A stretch of DNA of 64,000 nucleotides, from positions 1,488,001 through 1,552,000 of the forward strand of contig NZ_CP033073.1 of assembly GCF_003675325.1 (NCBI RefSeq). The letters are read 5' to 3'. Below the pieces are notes generated by a model. The model worked only from the letters and a program-made list of their open reading frames with translations. It was not told where the DNA came from and did not search any database. How positions within the stretch are numbered: the stretch's first letter is position 1; each line of letters starts with the position of its first letter. The stretch comes from Streptomyces dangxiongensis (GTDB lineage Bacteria > Actinomycetota > Actinomycetes > Streptomycetales > Streptomycetaceae). Positions 29,291 to 37,922 of this stretch are shown one piece after another. The translations under genes were made by a program, and so were the position numbers.

Positions 29291-30291
29291 CGCGTGCCCC
29301 GCTCGGTGTAATCGGCCAGCGCGGACGCCTGGTCCTTGGTGATGATCTGCGGGCCGGTCAGCACCGGCTTGCCGCCGCCGAGGACGTCGCCGTTGTACTT
29401 GTACAGCCACAGCAGGTCGACGGCCTGGTAGCCCTGGAGGTACGGCTGCTGGTCCACGGCGAAGCCGAGGGTGCCGTTCTTCAGCGACGCCGCGACCGTG
29501 GCGTTGAGGTCGAAGGTGTCGACCTCGGCCTTGCTGCCCGCGTCCGACCGGGCCTTGACGGCGGTGTCGGCGTAGGGCGCGCCGAGGGTGACGACGGAGT
29601 CGACGGACTTGTCGGCCTGGAGCTTGGCCTCGATCGCGGACTGCACGTCGGGCATGTTGGTGCCGTTGACGTAGAGCTTCTGGAGCCTGCCGCGGAAGGT
29701 CTCGGCGACGCCGTCGCACCGCTGCTCGTGGCCGACGTTGCCCTGCTCGTGCAGCACGCACAGGGCCTTCTTCCTGCCGCGCCGGTTCAGTTCGTCGCCG
29801 ACGGCCTCGCCGGCGATCGTCTCATCCTGGCCGATGTGGGTGAGGGCGCCGAAGGCCTTGGACTCCTCGGAGCCGGAGTTCACCGTGATCACCGGGATGC
29901 CGGCCTTCTCGGCGCGGGCCACGGCGGCCTTCATGGCGTCCGGCTTGGCGAGGGTGACGATGATGCCGTCGACCTTCTTGTCGACGGCCGCGTCCACCAG
30001 TTGTGCCTGCTGCTGGGCCTCGTCGTCGTGCGAGTACAGGAACTTGATGTTGTCCTTGACGGCGGCCTGTCTGGCGCCGCTCTGCACGATGTCCCAGAAG
30101 GTGTCGCCGTCTCCCGAGTGGGTGATCATCGCGAAGGTCCAGCGCGGGGTGTTCACCGCCGCCCTGCCCTGGGCGGCCGCGGCCTTGCGGGCGTCCTCCG
30201 CCCGCTTGCCTCCGGTGCTGCTGCACGCCGCGAGCGACACGGAGAGTGCCCCCGCCAGCGCTATGCCTACCCAGGTCCGAAACCGTGCCAC
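29287..30291 (-). CDS. Sugar ABC transporter substrate-binding lipoprotein
   Basis: A 334-residue periplasmic-binding-protein-like receptor. The N-terminus is a lipoprotein signal peptide with lipobox LAAC (WVGIALAGALSVSLAAC). The mature part is the LacI/RbsB-like fold: FAMITHSGDGDTFWDIVQSGA, DKKVDGIIVTLAKPDAM, GIPVITVNSGSEES, HIGQDETIAGEAVGDEL and DQQPYLQGYQAVDLL. Start GTG 30291. Ligand probably a monosaccharide or inositol; not decidable from sequence. Confidence 0.92.
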   Translation of the reverse strand: MARFRTWVGIALAGALSVSLAACSSTGGKRAEDARKAAAAQGRAAVNTPRWTFAMITHSGDGDTFWDIVQSGARQAAVKDNIKFLYSHDDEAQQQAQLVDAAVDKKVDGIIVTLAKPDAMKAAVARAEKAGIPVITVNSGSEESKAFGALTHIGQDETIAGEAVGDELNRRGRKKALCVLHEQGNVGHEQRCDGVAETFRGRLQKLYVNGTNMPDVQSAIEAKLQADKSVDSVVTLGAPYADTAVKARSDAGSKAEVDTFDLNATVAASLKNGTLGFAVDQQPYLQGYQAVDLLWLYKYNGDVLGGGKPVLTGPQIITKDQASALADYTERGTR

Positions 30292-30501
30292 GAGGCGGTG
30301 CCCTTCTTGCTGTGCTCTTGCTCTGCTCCGACGTGCGTGAGGGGCGGGCGACCTCTGCCGTCGGCGTGTCCCGGCGGTGACCTCACCTGCCCCAAACACT
30401 TCAGTATCGAACACGGGCAGCAGCCGTGACACGGCCGGGGAGCCTCTCCCGGCCGCCTTGTCCGGACATGGGCGCCGAGGGGCGTGCCGGACGGGGGCCG
30501 G

Positions 30502-31266
30502 TCAGGGCCGTACGAGCAACTGGAACTCGAAGGAGTAGCGCGTCGGGCGGTAGGTGTGGTCGCCGAACTCCACCGCGCGACCGGTGTCGTCGAAGGTGGT
30601 GCGCTGCATGGTGAGCAAGGGGGCGCCCTCGGCCTCGGTGAGCCGCTCCGCCTCGGCGGCCGTGGCACCGCGGGCGCCGATGGACTGGCGGGCGCTGTGC
30701 AGGGTGATCCCGGCGGACCGCATCAGCCGGTACAGCCCGGTGGCCTCCAGCCGGCCGGTGTCCAGGTCGAGCAGGCCGGGCGGCAGGTGGTTGATCAGGT
30801 ACGCCATCGGTTCGCCGTGCGCGAGCCGGAGCCGCTCGACGCGGTGGACGTCACCGCCCTCGGCGACGCCGAGCGCGGCGGCGACGGTGGCGGAGGCCGG
30901 GACGACCGTGTTGACCAGCACCTTGGTCGCGGGCCGCTGGCCGGCCGCCGCCAGGTCGTCGTAGAGGCTGCTCAGCTCCAGCGGGCGCTTGACCTGGCTG
31001 TGCACGACCTGCGTGCCCACGCCCCGGCGCCGGACGAGGAGGCCCTTGTCGACGAGGGACTGGATGGCCTGGCGGACGGTGGGCCGGGACAGGCCGAGCC
31101 GCGCGGCCAGCTCGATCTCGTTGCCGAGCAGACTGCCCGGGGTGAGGCGGCCCTGCTCGATGGCGGCCTCCAACTGCTGGGCGAGCTGGAAGTACAGCGG
31201 CACCGGGGAGCTACGGTCCACGCGGAGGTCGAGCGGCACGGTCGGGTCCACATCTGGTTTCGGCAC
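30502..31266 (-). CDS. GntR-family regulator, HutC subfamily
   Basis: A 254-residue repressor-type regulator: winged helix at residues about 15-80 (PLYFQLAQQLEAAIEQGRL, LAARLGLSRPTVRQAIQSLV) and a C-terminal UTRA ligand domain (RVERLRLAHGEPMAYLINHLP, FGDHTYRPTRYSFEFQLLV). Start GTG 31266. It is divergent from the dehydrogenase gene and upstream of the transporter operon, so it probably controls both through the inverted repeat at 31306-31332. Confidence 0.9.
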   Translation of the reverse strand: MPKPDVDPTVPLDLRVDRSSPVPLYFQLAQQLEAAIEQGRLTPGSLLGNEIELAARLGLSRPTVRQAIQSLVDKGLLVRRRGVGTQVVHSQVKRPLELSSLYDDLAAAGQRPATKVLVNTVVPASATVAAALGVAEGGDVHRVERLRLAHGEPMAYLINHLPPGLLDLDTGRLEATGLYRLMRSAGITLHSARQSIGARGATAAEAERLTEAEGAPLLTMQRTTFDDTGRAVEFGDHTYRPTRYSFEFQLLVRP

Positions 31267-31305
31267 GGGCCCGAGCGTAGTCCGGTGCCTGGTTGACGGG
31301 AAGTC

Positions 31306-31332
31306 GTGTAGTCCGATTGTCAGGACATACAC
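31306..31332. promoter_or_regulatory. Candidate GntR operator in the divergent promoter
   Basis: GTGTAGTCC and GGACATACAC are near-complementary arms (one-base bulge) around an eight-base centre. A TTGACA (31334-31339) next to it may be the -35 box of the dehydrogenase gene. Confidence 0.5.
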
Positions 31333-31369
31333 ATTGACAGGGTGCGGGGTCGCCGTTCACTTTGTTTCC

Positions 31370-32392
31370 ATGCGCATCGGGGTCATCGGTACGGGCCGCA
31401 TCGGCACCCTTCACGCGAGGACGCTCAGCCGTCACCGCGAGGTCGGCTCGCTGATCCTGACGGACGCGGAGCCGGCGCGCGCGCAGGAGCTGGCCCTCCG
31501 GCTGGGCGAGACGGCGGCGCCCGGTGTGGACGAGATCTTCCGGTGGGGCGTGGACGCGGTGGTGATCACCACGGCGACGCCGGCCCACGCCGAACTGATC
31601 GGCCGGGCCGCCCGCTCCGGGCTGCCGGTCTTCTGCGAGAAGCCGATCGCCCTGGACCTGCCGGGCACGCTGGCCGCTCTCGCCGAGGTGGAGTCGGCCG
31701 GGACGGTGCTGCACATGGGCTTCCAGCGGCGCTTCGACGCGGGCTACGCCGGCGCCCGGGAGGCGGTGCGCGCGGGCCGGCTCGGCCGGCTGCACACCGT
31801 TCGGGCCATGACCTGCGACCAGTCCCCTCCCCCGCCCGACTGGCTGCCCCTGTCCGGCGGACTGTTCCGTGACACGCTGCTCCACGACTTCGACGTACTG
31901 CGCTGGGTCACGGGCCGCGAGGTGCTCGACGTCTACGCCACCGGCTCCGACGGCGGCCCCGGGATGTTCCGCGACGCGGGTGACGTCGACACCGGGGCGG
32001 CGCTGCTCACCCTGGACGACGGCACCCTGGCCACGGTCACGGCGACGCGGCTGAACGGCGCCGGGTACGACGTACGGATGGAGCTGGCCGGGGAGCGGGA
32101 CACGGTGGTGGTGGGCCTGGACGACCGTACGCCCCTCGCGTCCACCGAGCCGACCGGCCCGCCGCCCGCCGACAAGCCGTGGTCGGGGTTCGTGGACCGG
32201 TTCGGGCCCGCGTACGAGGCCGAACTCGACGCCTTCGTGGAGGTCGTGCGGGGCGAGCGGCCCAACCCGTGCGACGGCCGGGAGGCGTTGCGGGCGCTGC
32301 GGATCGCGGAGGCCTGCGAGATCTCCCGCCGGGAGCGGCGGCCGGTGGCCCTGACGGAGGTTCAGGACCGGGCACCTCATCCGTACGGCTGA
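31370..32392 (+). CDS. Gfo/Idh/MocA-family dehydrogenase (inositol 2-dehydrogenase-like)
   Basis: A 340-residue NAD(P)-dependent oxidoreductase. N-terminal Rossmann motif IGVIGTGRIGTLHARTL, then FCEKPIALDL (the EKP motif with catalytic Lys) and FQRRFDAGYAGAREAVRAG. The segment DTLLHDFDVLRWVTG carries the D-x3-H pair found in inositol dehydrogenases. ATG 31370 is chosen since homology begins there. With the divergent GntR gene and the transporter it probably oxidises the imported polyol or sugar. Confidence 0.9.
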   Translation: MRIGVIGTGRIGTLHARTLSRHREVGSLILTDAEPARAQELALRLGETAAPGVDEIFRWGVDAVVITTATPAHAELIGRAARSGLPVFCEKPIALDLPGTLAALAEVESAGTVLHMGFQRRFDAGYAGAREAVRAGRLGRLHTVRAMTCDQSPPPPDWLPLSGGLFRDTLLHDFDVLRWVTGREVLDVYATGSDGGPGMFRDAGDVDTGAALLTLDDGTLATVTATRLNGAGYDVRMELAGERDTVVVGLDDRTPLASTEPTGPPPADKPWSGFVDRFGPAYEAELDAFVEVVRGERPNPCDGREALRALRIAEACEISRRERRPVALTEVQDRAPHPYG

Positions 32393-32404
32393 CCGGCGTC
32401 GCCC

Positions 32405-32580
32405 GTGGTTCGATCCGGGTCTCGCCGCCGTCGACGTACAGGTTGGCTCCGAGGGCGAAGCTGCGCGCGACGCCCGGACGATCCAGTGAGCGCCGGGAGC
32501 ACAGCCCGGTGGCGGTCGAGGCGGTCGACCCCGCGTTCGACTGCGTGGCGCTCGCGGTACGCCCGCGCGTCAGCCGGCAC
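32405..32580 (-). pseudogene. Gene debris: transposase C-terminus fragment and SDR C-terminus fragment
   Basis: Between the dehydrogenase and response-regulator genes, two short minus-strand remnants lie in different frames. At 32488-32580 the translation AYRERHAVERGVDRLDRHRA resembles the C-terminal R-x-AVER-x2-RL segment of IS5-type transposases. At about 32405-32480 ARSFALGANLYVDGGE resembles the C-terminal end of short-chain dehydrogenases. Neither has a start or full domain; they look like scars of an old insertion. Confidence 0.45.
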
Positions 32581-32605
32581 AGCCCGGTGACCTCCAGCCG
32601 GCGTT

Positions 32606-33304
32606 TCACGACAGGCCCTGGTGCTCCTCGTCGTCCTCCAGCCAGCCCGCGTCGTGGGCCAGCAGGGCGATCTGCACCCGGTTGCCGAGGCCGAGCCGCG
32701 CGAGGATGCGGGAGACGTGGGTCTTGACGGTGGCCACGCTCATGAACAGCTCGGTGGCGATCCGGGCGTTGGCGAAGCCACGGCCGACGGCGACGGCGAC
32801 CTCGCGTTCGCGGTCGTTGAGGACGGCGAGCCGTTCCCGCGCGCGTGCGCGACGCACGTCGGCGGCGCCGCCGGCCCCGGCCGCGTGCCGCACAAGCTGC
32901 CGGGTGACGGCGGGCGACAGGACGGGGTCGCCCGCCGCGACCCGGCGTACGGCGTCGACGATCTCGGCGGGCGGGGTGTCCTTCAGTACGAACCCGGCGG
33001 CGCCCGCGCGCAGGGCGTGCAGCACCTGTTCGTCGGCGTGGAACGTGGTGAGCACCACGACCTGCGGCGCGCCGGGCCGCGCCCGCAGCCGCCGGGTGGC
33101 GGTGAGCCCGTCCACGGACGGCATACGGAGGTCCATGAGGACGACGTCCGGCGCGGTGCGGCGCACGAGTTCCTCGGCCTCCGCGCCGTCGGCGGCCTCC
33201 CCGACGATGTCGATGTCCTCGGCCCCGCCGATCATCAGGACCAGTCCGGCCCGTACGAGGGGGTCGTCGTCCACGAGGAGGAGTCTGATCGGGGTCGCAG
33301 TCAT
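32606..33304 (-). CDS. Response regulator, NarL/LuxR family
   Basis: A 232-residue two-component regulator: receiver domain with acidic pair LLLVDDDPLVRAG, phospho-Asp in DVVLMDLRMPSVDG and Lys in GFVLKDTPP; C-terminal LuxR HTH with LNDREREVAVAVGRGFANARIA and MSVATVKTHVSRILARLGL. ATG 33304. It is preceded on the same strand by its histidine kinase (stop at 33463). Confidence 0.93.
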   Translation of the reverse strand: MTATPIRLLLVDDDPLVRAGLVLMIGGAEDIDIVGEAADGAEAEELVRRTAPDVVLMDLRMPSVDGLTATRRLRARPGAPQVVVLTTFHADEQVLHALRAGAAGFVLKDTPPAEIVDAVRRVAAGDPVLSPAVTRQLVRHAAGAGGAADVRRARARERLAVLNDREREVAVAVGRGFANARIATELFMSVATVKTHVSRILARLGLGNRVQIALLAHDAGWLEDDEEHQGLS

Positions 33305-33462
33305 GGGGTCACGAAACCACGCCGGGGAGCGGGAGCGGAGGGGGCGGACCGGAACCCCGGGGCACGCGCGCGCGTGCGGCCCGCCCGCCCGCGGGGTCCG
33401 CCGCTCCGGGGCCGCCGCACACCCCCGTACGCCGCCCCGGGCACCGCCGCCCGCCGCGCCCG

Positions 33463-34725
33463 TCACGCCCGGGCCCACGGCAGCCACCCCCGCACCGCGA
33501 AACCGCCGTCGGGCCCCGGGCCGTGCTCCAGGTGTCCTCCCGCCAGCGTGGCGCGTTCCGTGAGGCCGATCAGGCCCTGGCCGGAGCCGGGGACGGGCGG
33601 GACCCGGGCTGGCGGGGCGGGATTGGTGACGGTGACGGTGAGGCCGTCGACGGGGGCACCGGTGAGGCGGACCGCGACCTCGGTGCCGGGGGCGTGTTTG
33701 CGGGCGTTGGTGAGGGCCTCCTGGACGATGCGGTAGGCGGTGCGGCCGACGGAGGCGGGGACGGCGGCCGGGTCGGTGACGCGGTGGTCCAGGGTGATCC
33801 TCATGCCGGCCTCGCGGCACTCGGCGACGAGGGCGTCCAGCGCGGCCAGCGTCGGCTGGGGCCGCCCGCCGGACGGCTCCTCCGCGTCGCCGGTCCGCAG
33901 CACGCCGATGATCTCCCGCAGGTCCTGGAGGGCCTCGTGGGCGCTCTCCCGGATCACGCCGGCGGCGCGCGCGATCTCCTCGCGGGACGCGTCCGGCCGG
34001 AACTCCAGCGCGCCCGCGTGAACACTGAGCAGGGTGAGCCGGTGGGCCAGGACGTCGTGCATCTCGCGGGCGATGGCCTCCCGGGCCAGCCGCTGGGCCT
34101 GCTCGGCGCGCAGCCGTGCCTCGGTCTCCGCCCGCCGGGCCCGGTCCCTGAGGCTCAGCATCAGCATCCGCTTGGACCGGACGAACATGCCCCAGCCCGT
34201 GACGGACACGGTGAGCAGGGAGGTGAACGCGATGATGCCGGCGTACGGCAGGTCGGGGTCGGGCCGCAGCCAGAAGAAGAGCGGGATCAGCGCGAGGCCG
34301 GCACCGCCGATCCAGGCGACGTACCGGAAGGGCCGGTGCACGGCGAGGGTGAACAGCGCGACCATCGCCGCGCCGCCCGAGGTGTTGGACAGCAGGCCGA
34401 TCGGGATCATCGCGACGGCGAGCCCGACCGGGCGGCGGCGGCGCAGCCAGAGGGCGGCGCAGGCGAGGGCGCCCAGGATCTGGTCGAGGACGGCGAGGGA
34501 GTGCGGCAGGCCCGGTTCGTCGGCCAGGGACCGGGCGGCTGCCAGCCCGATGACGACGGCCAGCAGGAAGCAGGAGAAGTCGACGGCCCAGTCGCGCGCC
34601 GTACGCCGCGGCCGCCGGCCGGACTCCGCGCCCTCCGGGTCCAGTTCGTGGATCAGGGCGGAGGGGAACAGCCACCGGCGGCCGGCGAACTCCCGCGGCG
34701 CCCCCGCCGCCTCGTCAGTGCTCAC
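33463..34725 (-). CDS. Sensor histidine kinase (HisKA_3 type)
   Basis: A 420-residue membrane kinase. The N-terminal half has several hydrophobic helices (about residues 45-190, for example VDFSCFLLAVVIGLAAARSL). The phospho-acceptor His is in IAREMHDVLAHRLTLLSVHA near residue 217; the ATP domain shows RIVQEALTNARKHAPG and GQGLIGLTERATLAGG. Start GTG 34725. Partner of the response regulator; the signal is unknown. Confidence 0.92.
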   Translation of the reverse strand: MSTDEAAGAPREFAGRRWLFPSALIHELDPEGAESGRRPRRTARDWAVDFSCFLLAVVIGLAAARSLADEPGLPHSLAVLDQILGALACAALWLRRRRPVGLAVAMIPIGLLSNTSGGAAMVALFTLAVHRPFRYVAWIGGAGLALIPLFFWLRPDPDLPYAGIIAFTSLLTVSVTGWGMFVRSKRMLMLSLRDRARRAETEARLRAEQAQRLAREAIAREMHDVLAHRLTLLSVHAGALEFRPDASREEIARAAGVIRESAHEALQDLREIIGVLRTGDAEEPSGGRPQPTLAALDALVAECREAGMRITLDHRVTDPAAVPASVGRTAYRIVQEALTNARKHAPGTEVAVRLTGAPVDGLTVTVTNPAPPARVPPVPGSGQGLIGLTERATLAGGHLEHGPGPDGGFAVRGWLPWARA

Positions 34726-34904
34726 GGTCGGCCAATCTACGCACGGGAGCGCGCACCGCCGCCCTTCCGTGCCCGGATCATCGACCGAAGTCGCGGAGCC
34801 GTGGACTTTCGATGGCGGGCGCCGGCCGGCGAACAGCCTTGTGGCGGTACGGAATCCGCCCCGCGGCCGATGTGCGTGGGAAGCCGCGGGGCGAGACTCG
34901 TGCC

Positions 34905-35105
34905 GTGAAGGACTTGCTGGAATTTCTCGGATTCGTCGCCCTGGTGCAGGGGGCGCTGGGCCTGGTGCACGAGTTCACCGACTGGCACGTCGGTCTCGTG
35001 CAACGGGTCGGCTTCCTCGACGGCTACGGGGTCTACGCGAGCGCCGCGCTCCTGGTGCTGGCGTTCGCGCTGTTCGCCGTCGCGGAGAGCCGGGGGTCCG
35101 GCTGA
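34905..35105 (+). CDS. Small two-helix membrane protein
   Basis: A 66-residue hydrophobic protein starting with GTG at 34905 (VKDLLEFLGFVALVQGALGL), with two probable membrane helices and a short polar C-terminus. Function unknown; similar small proteins are widespread in Streptomyces. The long upstream extension of the frame has no ribosome site. Confidence 0.65.
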   Translation: MKDLLEFLGFVALVQGALGLVHEFTDWHVGLVQRVGFLDGYGVYASAALLVLAFALFAVAESRGSG

Positions 35106-35125
35106 GCTGTGCCGGCGGGACGGTC

Positions 35126-35521
35126 TCAGCAGCCGTAGTCGATCAGGTCGAACGTGGCGTAGTGGTCGGCGGTGTAGTAGTCCTCGTCGTAGGCCTTGCC
35201 CGTGATGACGCGCCGCGCGCCGCGGGTGGAGGAGCCGGGGGTCTTCACCGTGTACTCGTGGTAGTAGCCGCTCGTCTGCCGGGGCAGGACGCCCTCCCGG
35301 TTCTGGAAGACGGTCCCGTCCTGCGAGTACGGGAAGGGGCCGCCCTGGTCGATCAGGCGCAGGGTGGTGTAGGCCTGCGACGGCAGGTCGCCGTAGCAGA
35401 CGCTGCCGACGGACGCCGCCGCGGCGTCCGCCGTGCCGGCGGTGACGGTGCCGCCCACGAGGAGGGCGGACAGGAGTGCGGCTGCGGCGCCGATGCGGGT
35501 CGCGCGTGGGGGGAAAGTCAT
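35126..35521 (-). CDS. Secreted guanyl-specific ribonuclease, RNase Sa/barnase family
   Basis: A 131-residue precursor: signal peptide (basic start, hydrophobic AAAALLSALLVGGTVTAGTADA) and a mature domain of about 96 residues close to RNase Sa: VCYGDLPSQAYTTLRLI, GGPFPYSQDGTVFQNREGVLP, YYHEYTVKTPG (catalytic Glu), TRGARRVITG (active-site Arg) and DHYATFDLIDYGC (catalytic His). Two Cys can form the family disulfide. It cleaves RNA after guanosine outside the cell. No barstar-like inhibitor gene is adjacent. Confidence 0.95.
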   Translation of the reverse strand: MTFPPRATRIGAAAALLSALLVGGTVTAGTADAAAASVGSVCYGDLPSQAYTTLRLIDQGGPFPYSQDGTVFQNREGVLPRQTSGYYHEYTVKTPGSSTRGARRVITGKAYDEDYYTADHYATFDLIDYGC

Positions 35522-35546
35522 GGCTTCATGATGACGCGCGTAGAGA

Positions 35547-35558
35547 TTGACATGTCAA
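35547..35558. promoter_or_regulatory. 12-bp palindrome upstream of the ribonuclease gene
   Basis: TTGACATGTCAA is a perfect palindrome 26 bases upstream of the RNase start; on the minus strand it is preceded by TTGACG, so it overlaps a probable promoter. It could be a repressor site. Confidence 0.45.
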
Positions 35559-35650
35559 CGTCAAGGTTGAAGATTTTCCCATCACGTCACGCGCGTTCTC
35601 GCGGAGTTAACCCGGCCGGGCCCGCCGGGCTGACTCCCTACGACCGCGCC

Positions 35651-35693
35651 GCGGGTGCGGGGCCCGCCGTCCTCCGTCGGACCCCGCACCCGC
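35651..35693 (-). terminator. Hairpin after the AIM24 gene
   Basis: GCGGGTGCGGGG and CCCCGCACCCGC form a perfect 12-bp stem with a 19-base loop, 40 bases past the AIM24 stop. Confidence 0.65.
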
Positions 35694-35732
35694 CCGCGGC
35701 TCATCGGTGCCCGCGCCCTGGGCCGCACCGGC

Positions 35733-36548
35733 TCACCCCGCGTGCGTCGAGAACATGCCGCCGGTCGGGCCCTGTTTGTCGCCGCCCTGGGCCTTCTTCA
35801 GGGCGTTGGCGAGGCTCTCGATGGTGAGCGACTGGAGGATCACCCGGCCGTTTCCCTCCAGGGTGGCCAGGGACAGGCCCTCGCCGCCGAACACGGCGTT
35901 CATGATGCCCTGCCGGTTGAGGCCGCCGACGCGCTGGACGCCGTACTCGATGCCCTCCTCGAAGGCCACCACGCAGCCGGTGTCGACCTCGATACGGCCG
36001 CCGAAGTCGGCCGGGTTGAGGTCGATGAAGTTGCCCGCGCCGGCGATGATCACCGTGCCGTGCCCGGTGAACTTCTCCAGGACGAAGCCCTCGCCACCGC
36101 TCCTGCCGGTCCGCCCGCCGGCGAAGGCGATGCCGAACTCGACGGTGGACTCGGCGGCCACGAAGGCGTCCTTCTCGGCGAACCACGCGCGCGTGCCGTT
36201 CAGCTCCAGGGCGCGCATCTCGCCCGGGAGCACGCCCGCGAAGCCGACCGTGCCCTCGCCGCCCTGGGAGGTGAAGTACTGGAACGCGAGCGACTCGCCC
36301 GCCATCATGCGCTGGCCCACCTGCATGGCGGTGCCCATGGCCTGGCGCAGCATGCCGCCCATGCCCGCGCCCGAGCCGTTCTGTTGCTGTCCGCCGCCGC
36401 CGGAAGGTCCGGACAGCCGCGTCTCCATGGTCACGTTCGTCGTCTTGAACAGGAACTTCCCGGCTTCGCAGTACACGGTCTGGCCGGGGTGCAGGTTGAC
36501 GACCGCCATCTGCATGGCGTTGCCGACGATCTCTTGCTGAAGGGTCAC
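35733..36548 (-). CDS. AIM24/TIGR00266-family protein
   Basis: A 271-residue beta-rich protein of the AIM24 family (AVVNLHPGQTVYCEAGKFLF, GTGAMGGML-like Gly-rich loop seen as GAGMGGMLRQAMGTAMQ, LNPADFGGRIEVDTGCVVAF, VFGGEGLSLATLEGNGRVILQSL). GTG 36548 is the likely start. Bacterial members are often near stress or tellurium-resistance genes; biochemical role unknown. Confidence 0.88.
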   Translation of the reverse strand: MTLQQEIVGNAMQMAVVNLHPGQTVYCEAGKFLFKTTNVTMETRLSGPSGGGGQQQNGSGAGMGGMLRQAMGTAMQVGQRMMAGESLAFQYFTSQGGEGTVGFAGVLPGEMRALELNGTRAWFAEKDAFVAAESTVEFGIAFAGGRTGRSGGEGFVLEKFTGHGTVIIAGAGNFIDLNPADFGGRIEVDTGCVVAFEEGIEYGVQRVGGLNRQGIMNAVFGGEGLSLATLEGNGRVILQSLTIESLANALKKAQGGDKQGPTGGMFSTHAG

Positions 36549-36600
36549 ACGGACAGAACGCGGGAGGGGGACGGAAGAGTTCCGGCGGGCGGGGACGGGG

Positions 36601-36640
36601 TTCACGGGGGTGACGCGGGGTTCACGGGGGTGACGCGCGG
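36601..36640. repeat. 20-bp direct tandem repeat, two copies
   Basis: TTCACGGGGGTGACGCGGGG is repeated with two changes at the end of the second copy, directly before a terminator hairpin. Confidence 0.7.
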
Positions 36641-36674
36641 GGCGCCCCGGTGCTGTCCGGCCGGGGCGCCCCGC
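36637..36674 (-). terminator. Strong hairpin between AIM24 and allantoicase genes
   Basis: GCGGGGCGCCCCGG and CCGGGGCGCCCCGC pair perfectly over 14 bp with a 10-base loop, 55 bases past the allantoicase stop. Confidence 0.7.
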
Positions 36675-36728
36675 CCGCGCGTGCGGGCAGGGTGCTGACG
36701 TGGTCGCTCCCCGCGCGTGGGGAGCGGA

Positions 36729-37859
36729 TCAGCCGCCCAGCTCCTGGTGGCGGGCGGCGAGGCCGCTCGCGCCCTGCTCGGTGAGGGAGCCGAACAGGCG
36801 CAGCCGGGAGATGCCGCCGTCGGGGAAGATGTCGATCCGCGCGTGCGTGCCGGTCACCGGCGCTGGCAGGACGAAGCGGTGGTCGGTGTCGGGCTGGAGG
36901 CGGGTGCGCGGCAGGATCTCCGTCCAGTCGCCGCCCTCGCCGTCCCGCACGGACACCGACGCCCAGCCGGCGCTGTTGCCCTTCAGGCAGGCGGTGTCGA
37001 CCTCGACCGCCCGGATCAGGGACTGGGCGGCGAGCCGGTAGCGGATCCAGTCGTTGCCCCGGTCGCGGCGGCGGCGGGTCTCCCAGCCGTCGTCCATCTT
37101 GCGGGAGCGGCCCGGCTGGATGGTGTTGGTGGCCGGGGAGTAGAAGCGGTCGGAGGCGTCCTCGACCCGGCCGCCGTTCTCCAGGGCGACCACGTCGAAG
37201 GTGGCGAGGGCCGCCAGCCACTCCGGGTCCGGGACGACCTCGCCGTACACGCGCAGGCGGGCGATGCCACCGTCGGGGTGCTGGTTGATCCGCAGGTGCG
37301 TGAAGCGCTGCTCGGCGGTGACCTCGAAGCCGTTCGCGGCGTGGCCGCCGACCGGGGTGCGCGGGACGAGGGTCGTCCACTTCACCTCGTCGCCCAGCAG
37401 TTCCTCCGGCGACGGCGCGCCCGGTACGGAGGCGCCCTCGACGGAGACGGCCTGCGGGTAGTTGCCGCGGAAGTGGGCGGTGTCGACGACGATCCCGCGG
37501 ATCACCCCGGGCGCGCCGAGGCGGACCAGCGCCCAGTCGTGGTCCTCGGCGGTCGGCCAGGGGTGCGCGGTGGAGGCACCGCGCCGGCGGCGGGTCTCCC
37601 AGCCGTCCATGATCTTGCCCTTGTGGCCGAAGTGCTCGGGGTCGAACTCGGCGCGCTCGGGCACCAGCAGGTTCTCCCGCTCGGCGAAGAACTCGTCGTT
37701 GGCGGCGATGACACCGGCGCCGAGCCGGCGGTCGGCGAGGTCGGCGTGGTGGGTGAAGGGGAAGTCGGCGGTGCGGTAGTCCGCGTACGGGTCGCCGCCT
37801 CCATAGGGGTTCGCGTCGCCGGTGAAGCGGGCCGGGGAAGAGTGGTGCAGCGCCGTCAC
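36729..37859 (-). CDS. alc: Allantoicase
   Basis: A 376-residue enzyme hydrolysing allantoate to ureidoglycolate and urea. It is built of two similar beta-sandwich halves, each with KIMDGWETRRRR/KMDDGWETRRRR near the start and DTAHFRGNYP/DTACLKGNSAG later. Start GTG 37859 at the edge of homology. It follows allantoinase on the same strand (63-base gap), so both are one catabolic operon. Confidence 0.93.
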   Translation of the reverse strand: MTALHHSSPARFTGDANPYGGGDPYADYRTADFPFTHHADLADRRLGAGVIAANDEFFAERENLLVPERAEFDPEHFGHKGKIMDGWETRRRRGASTAHPWPTAEDHDWALVRLGAPGVIRGIVVDTAHFRGNYPQAVSVEGASVPGAPSPEELLGDEVKWTTLVPRTPVGGHAANGFEVTAEQRFTHLRINQHPDGGIARLRVYGEVVPDPEWLAALATFDVVALENGGRVEDASDRFYSPATNTIQPGRSRKMDDGWETRRRRDRGNDWIRYRLAAQSLIRAVEVDTACLKGNSAGWASVSVRDGEGGDWTEILPRTRLQPDTDHRFVLPAPVTGTHARIDIFPDGGISRLRLFGSLTEQGASGLAARHQELGG

Positions 37860-37922
37860 GGTGATCAGGGGTTCCTTTCGGGGGTCGGCGAGGTGCGGGA
37901 GCGGGGGTGGCTCGCGGCCGGC

